Positions 62,689 through 64,000 of a stretch of DNA of 64,000 nucleotides are shown here, in pieces (position 1 is the first letter of the stretch; every line of letters begins with the position of its first letter). Under the pieces are notes generated by a model. It saw nothing but the letters and a program-made list of their open reading frames with translations, did no database searches and had not been told where the DNA came from. This DNA is from Mactromeris polynyma (lineage: Eukaryota > Mollusca > Bivalvia > Venerida > Mactridae). The position numbers and the translations under genes were made by a program. The stretch is taken from assembly GCA_032209605.1 (NCBI GenBank), contig JASFXZ010000013.1, positions 7,401,401 to 7,465,400 on the forward strand. Reading direction: 5' to 3'.

Positions 62689-62909
62689 GTAAGTAGACCA
62701 TCATGCCCTAGTGTGTTTGGTACGGTGTAGGATTGCCGGTAGTCTAGTGTGTTTGGTACGGTGTAGGATTGCCGGTAGTCTATGTCGGTTTGTTTTTGTT
62801 ATTTGTTTGATTTATCGTGAAGTGAGAGACAGTGCATACACAAAAAAGAAAGGAGCAGACAAGACTGGTTTTACTTTCATGTCTCGTCATAGTCTGAGCT
62901 TCTAATCAA

Positions 62910-62998
62910 GTTTGGAGACCAGTCTCAGAGTTGAAGAATCTGATTGGTTGGTTTTTAGCTCAGTCTTAAAATTGACCAATAGCAAGGCTGCATTGATA
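62910..62998. mobile_element. Dispersed CCAAT palindrome, copy 12 (right arm lost)
   Basis: GTTTGGAGACCAGTCTCAGA, AATCTGATTGGTTGGTTTTT, AAATTGACCAATAGCAAGGC, then the expected right arm is missing. Confidence 0.75.
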
Positions 62999-63520
62999 TA
63001 TGCCTTATGAGCTTCTCATTTTTGAATAACAAACATAATAAGACTGAAACTTGGACTTTAAAATGTTGAATGTTTGCTTTGCTCCTACATTGTTGTAACA
63101 ACAGATTTTTTGATAAAATTGGCATATCTGTGAATAAGGCCCCTCGATGTTTACATTTATGGAACTTCTTTTTTGATTTCTTTGGAATGAATTTATGTGT
63201 TCTAGTTTTCTGTCTTTCTGTTTGACAATCTCTCTCTGTTTGGGAATTTGTGAAATTTTGGTAGCTTTTTGGTACATGTTGGTTATTGAACGCTGGTGAC
63301 TGGCTTATGTTGGTAAACATGTTAATGATATGGGTAATTATTTTGCAGCTACAATAACGGAATAACATTTCGTTAAGATGAATATTTGTCTACAACATTA
63401 AGCAAAAAGATAATACTGTACTAACTGGTATTTGGGAATATTCAATTCACAAATTTGAATTTTAATTGGCCATTTTGTGATTTTTGTGAAATACCTTCAC
63501 TTTCTGACAGTGATTTTGAT
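62999..63520. other. Intronic sequence after exon 45
   Basis: Non-coding AT-rich DNA. A TTTTGCAG at about 63348 is not followed by an exon, because the phase-1 frame reaches TAA after four codons. Confidence 0.55.
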
Positions 63521-63912
63521 CACAGGAGATTGTCATGAGTTCTCTCCCTTTATCCCTTCTAGAGTTCTTTCCCTTTATCCATTCTTTATTGTACATGTAT
63601 AAAAATATTCTCCCTTTATCCCTTTTGGCACTATATATCATATGCATTGTACATATACTGTAGAAAGGTTAAAGGGAGAGGACTGCAGAAGGGAAAAGGT
63701 TAAAGGGAGAGGACTGCAGAAGGGATAAAGGGAGAGAACTCAAGAAGGGATAAAGGGAGATAACTCTATAAGAGATAAAGGGAGAGAACTCTAGAAGGGA
63801 TAAAGGGAGAGAACTCGAGAAGAGATAAAGGGAGATAATTCTAGAAGGGATAAAAGAAGAGAACTCTAGAAGGGATAAAGGGAGAGAACTCATGACAGTA
63901 TCCTGTCTCCTG
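63521..63912. mobile_element. GGAGATTGTCAC-family TIR element, copy D, with internal array
   Basis: Left end CACAGGAGATTGTCATGAGT, right AGAACTCATGACAGTATCCT with GTCTCCTG. A perfect 8-bp direct repeat ATTTTGAT lies at 63513-63520 and 63913-63920. The interior 63660-63890 is about 9 copies of the same 25-bp unit seen in copy B. Confidence 0.9.
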
Positions 63913-64000
63913 ATTTTGATCTTCTATTCTTAATAATTATGGCACCATTGCACAGATTTTAATAACCAGTAAAATATTGGGACAGGTTTTGCACCTTTGT

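Noticed and set aside
63348..63366. Possible exon 46 after TTTTGCAG
   Set aside because: In the required phase 1 it reaches TAA after four codons, and a dynein chain must continue through AAA4-AAA6.

Overview
The window is eukaryotic genomic DNA from a single large intron-rich gene on the + strand. I assembled 45 GT-AG exons between 2368 and 62688. They join without a stop or phase conflict into 7,096 coding bases (2,365 whole codons plus one base). The protein is the middle part of an axonemal-type dynein heavy chain. The window holds the distal tail, linker, AAA1, AAA2, AAA3 and the start of an insertion after AAA3. The N-terminal tail lies upstream of the window. AAA4, the microtubule-binding stalk, AAA5-6 and the C-terminus lie downstream. 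No other protein gene, rRNA or convincing tRNA was seen. The intron style, the density of minisatellites and the types of dispersed palindromic repeats suggest a marine mollusc, most likely a bivalve. That assignment is inference, not proof.

Layout: 1-2367 is an AT-rich upstream intron with a tandem array and two palindromic repeats. 2368-16976 encodes the tail and linker (exons 1-15), with an unusual basic/charged insertion in exons 5-7. 17689-33998 covers AAA1 and the AAA1/AAA2 junction (exons 16-27), and AAA1 carries an insertion of more than 100 residues on exons 19-23. 35403-43982 is AAA2 (exons 28-33). A 6.8-kb intron follows, filled mostly by a 3-kb minisatellite. 50793-56920 is AAA3 (exons 34-41). 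57737-62688 (exons 42-45) is a Ser/Thr/acidic insertion that runs toward the window end.

The heavy chain is clearly divergent. AAA1 keeps a P-loop (GPPGTGKS), but the usual WACFDEFNR Walker B is WALFDDTDR, and the usual GYAGRTELPDN stretch after sensor I is SNPDAATIPET. AAA2 and AAA3 keep P-loops GPSGSGKS and GQPGVGKS, and AAA3 keeps the Walker B IDDLN. This pattern fits an orphan, degenerate axonemal class (DNAH14-like is one possibility) better than a standard outer- or inner-arm chain. The class cannot be settled without a tree.

Most non-coding sequence is repeat. More than 20 tandem arrays have units of 16-52 bp. At least eight dispersed families recur, most of them palindromic or with terminal inverted repeats. 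The most striking pattern is that many arrays sit inside such elements, with intact terminal repeats at both outer edges of the array (44627-47681, 58035-59862, 29977-30371, 38626-39451, 63521-63912). In another family one locus carries a single unit (44022-44320) while its paralogue carries about 25 (35718-37232). Several arrays also carry or abut real splice signals of the dynein gene.
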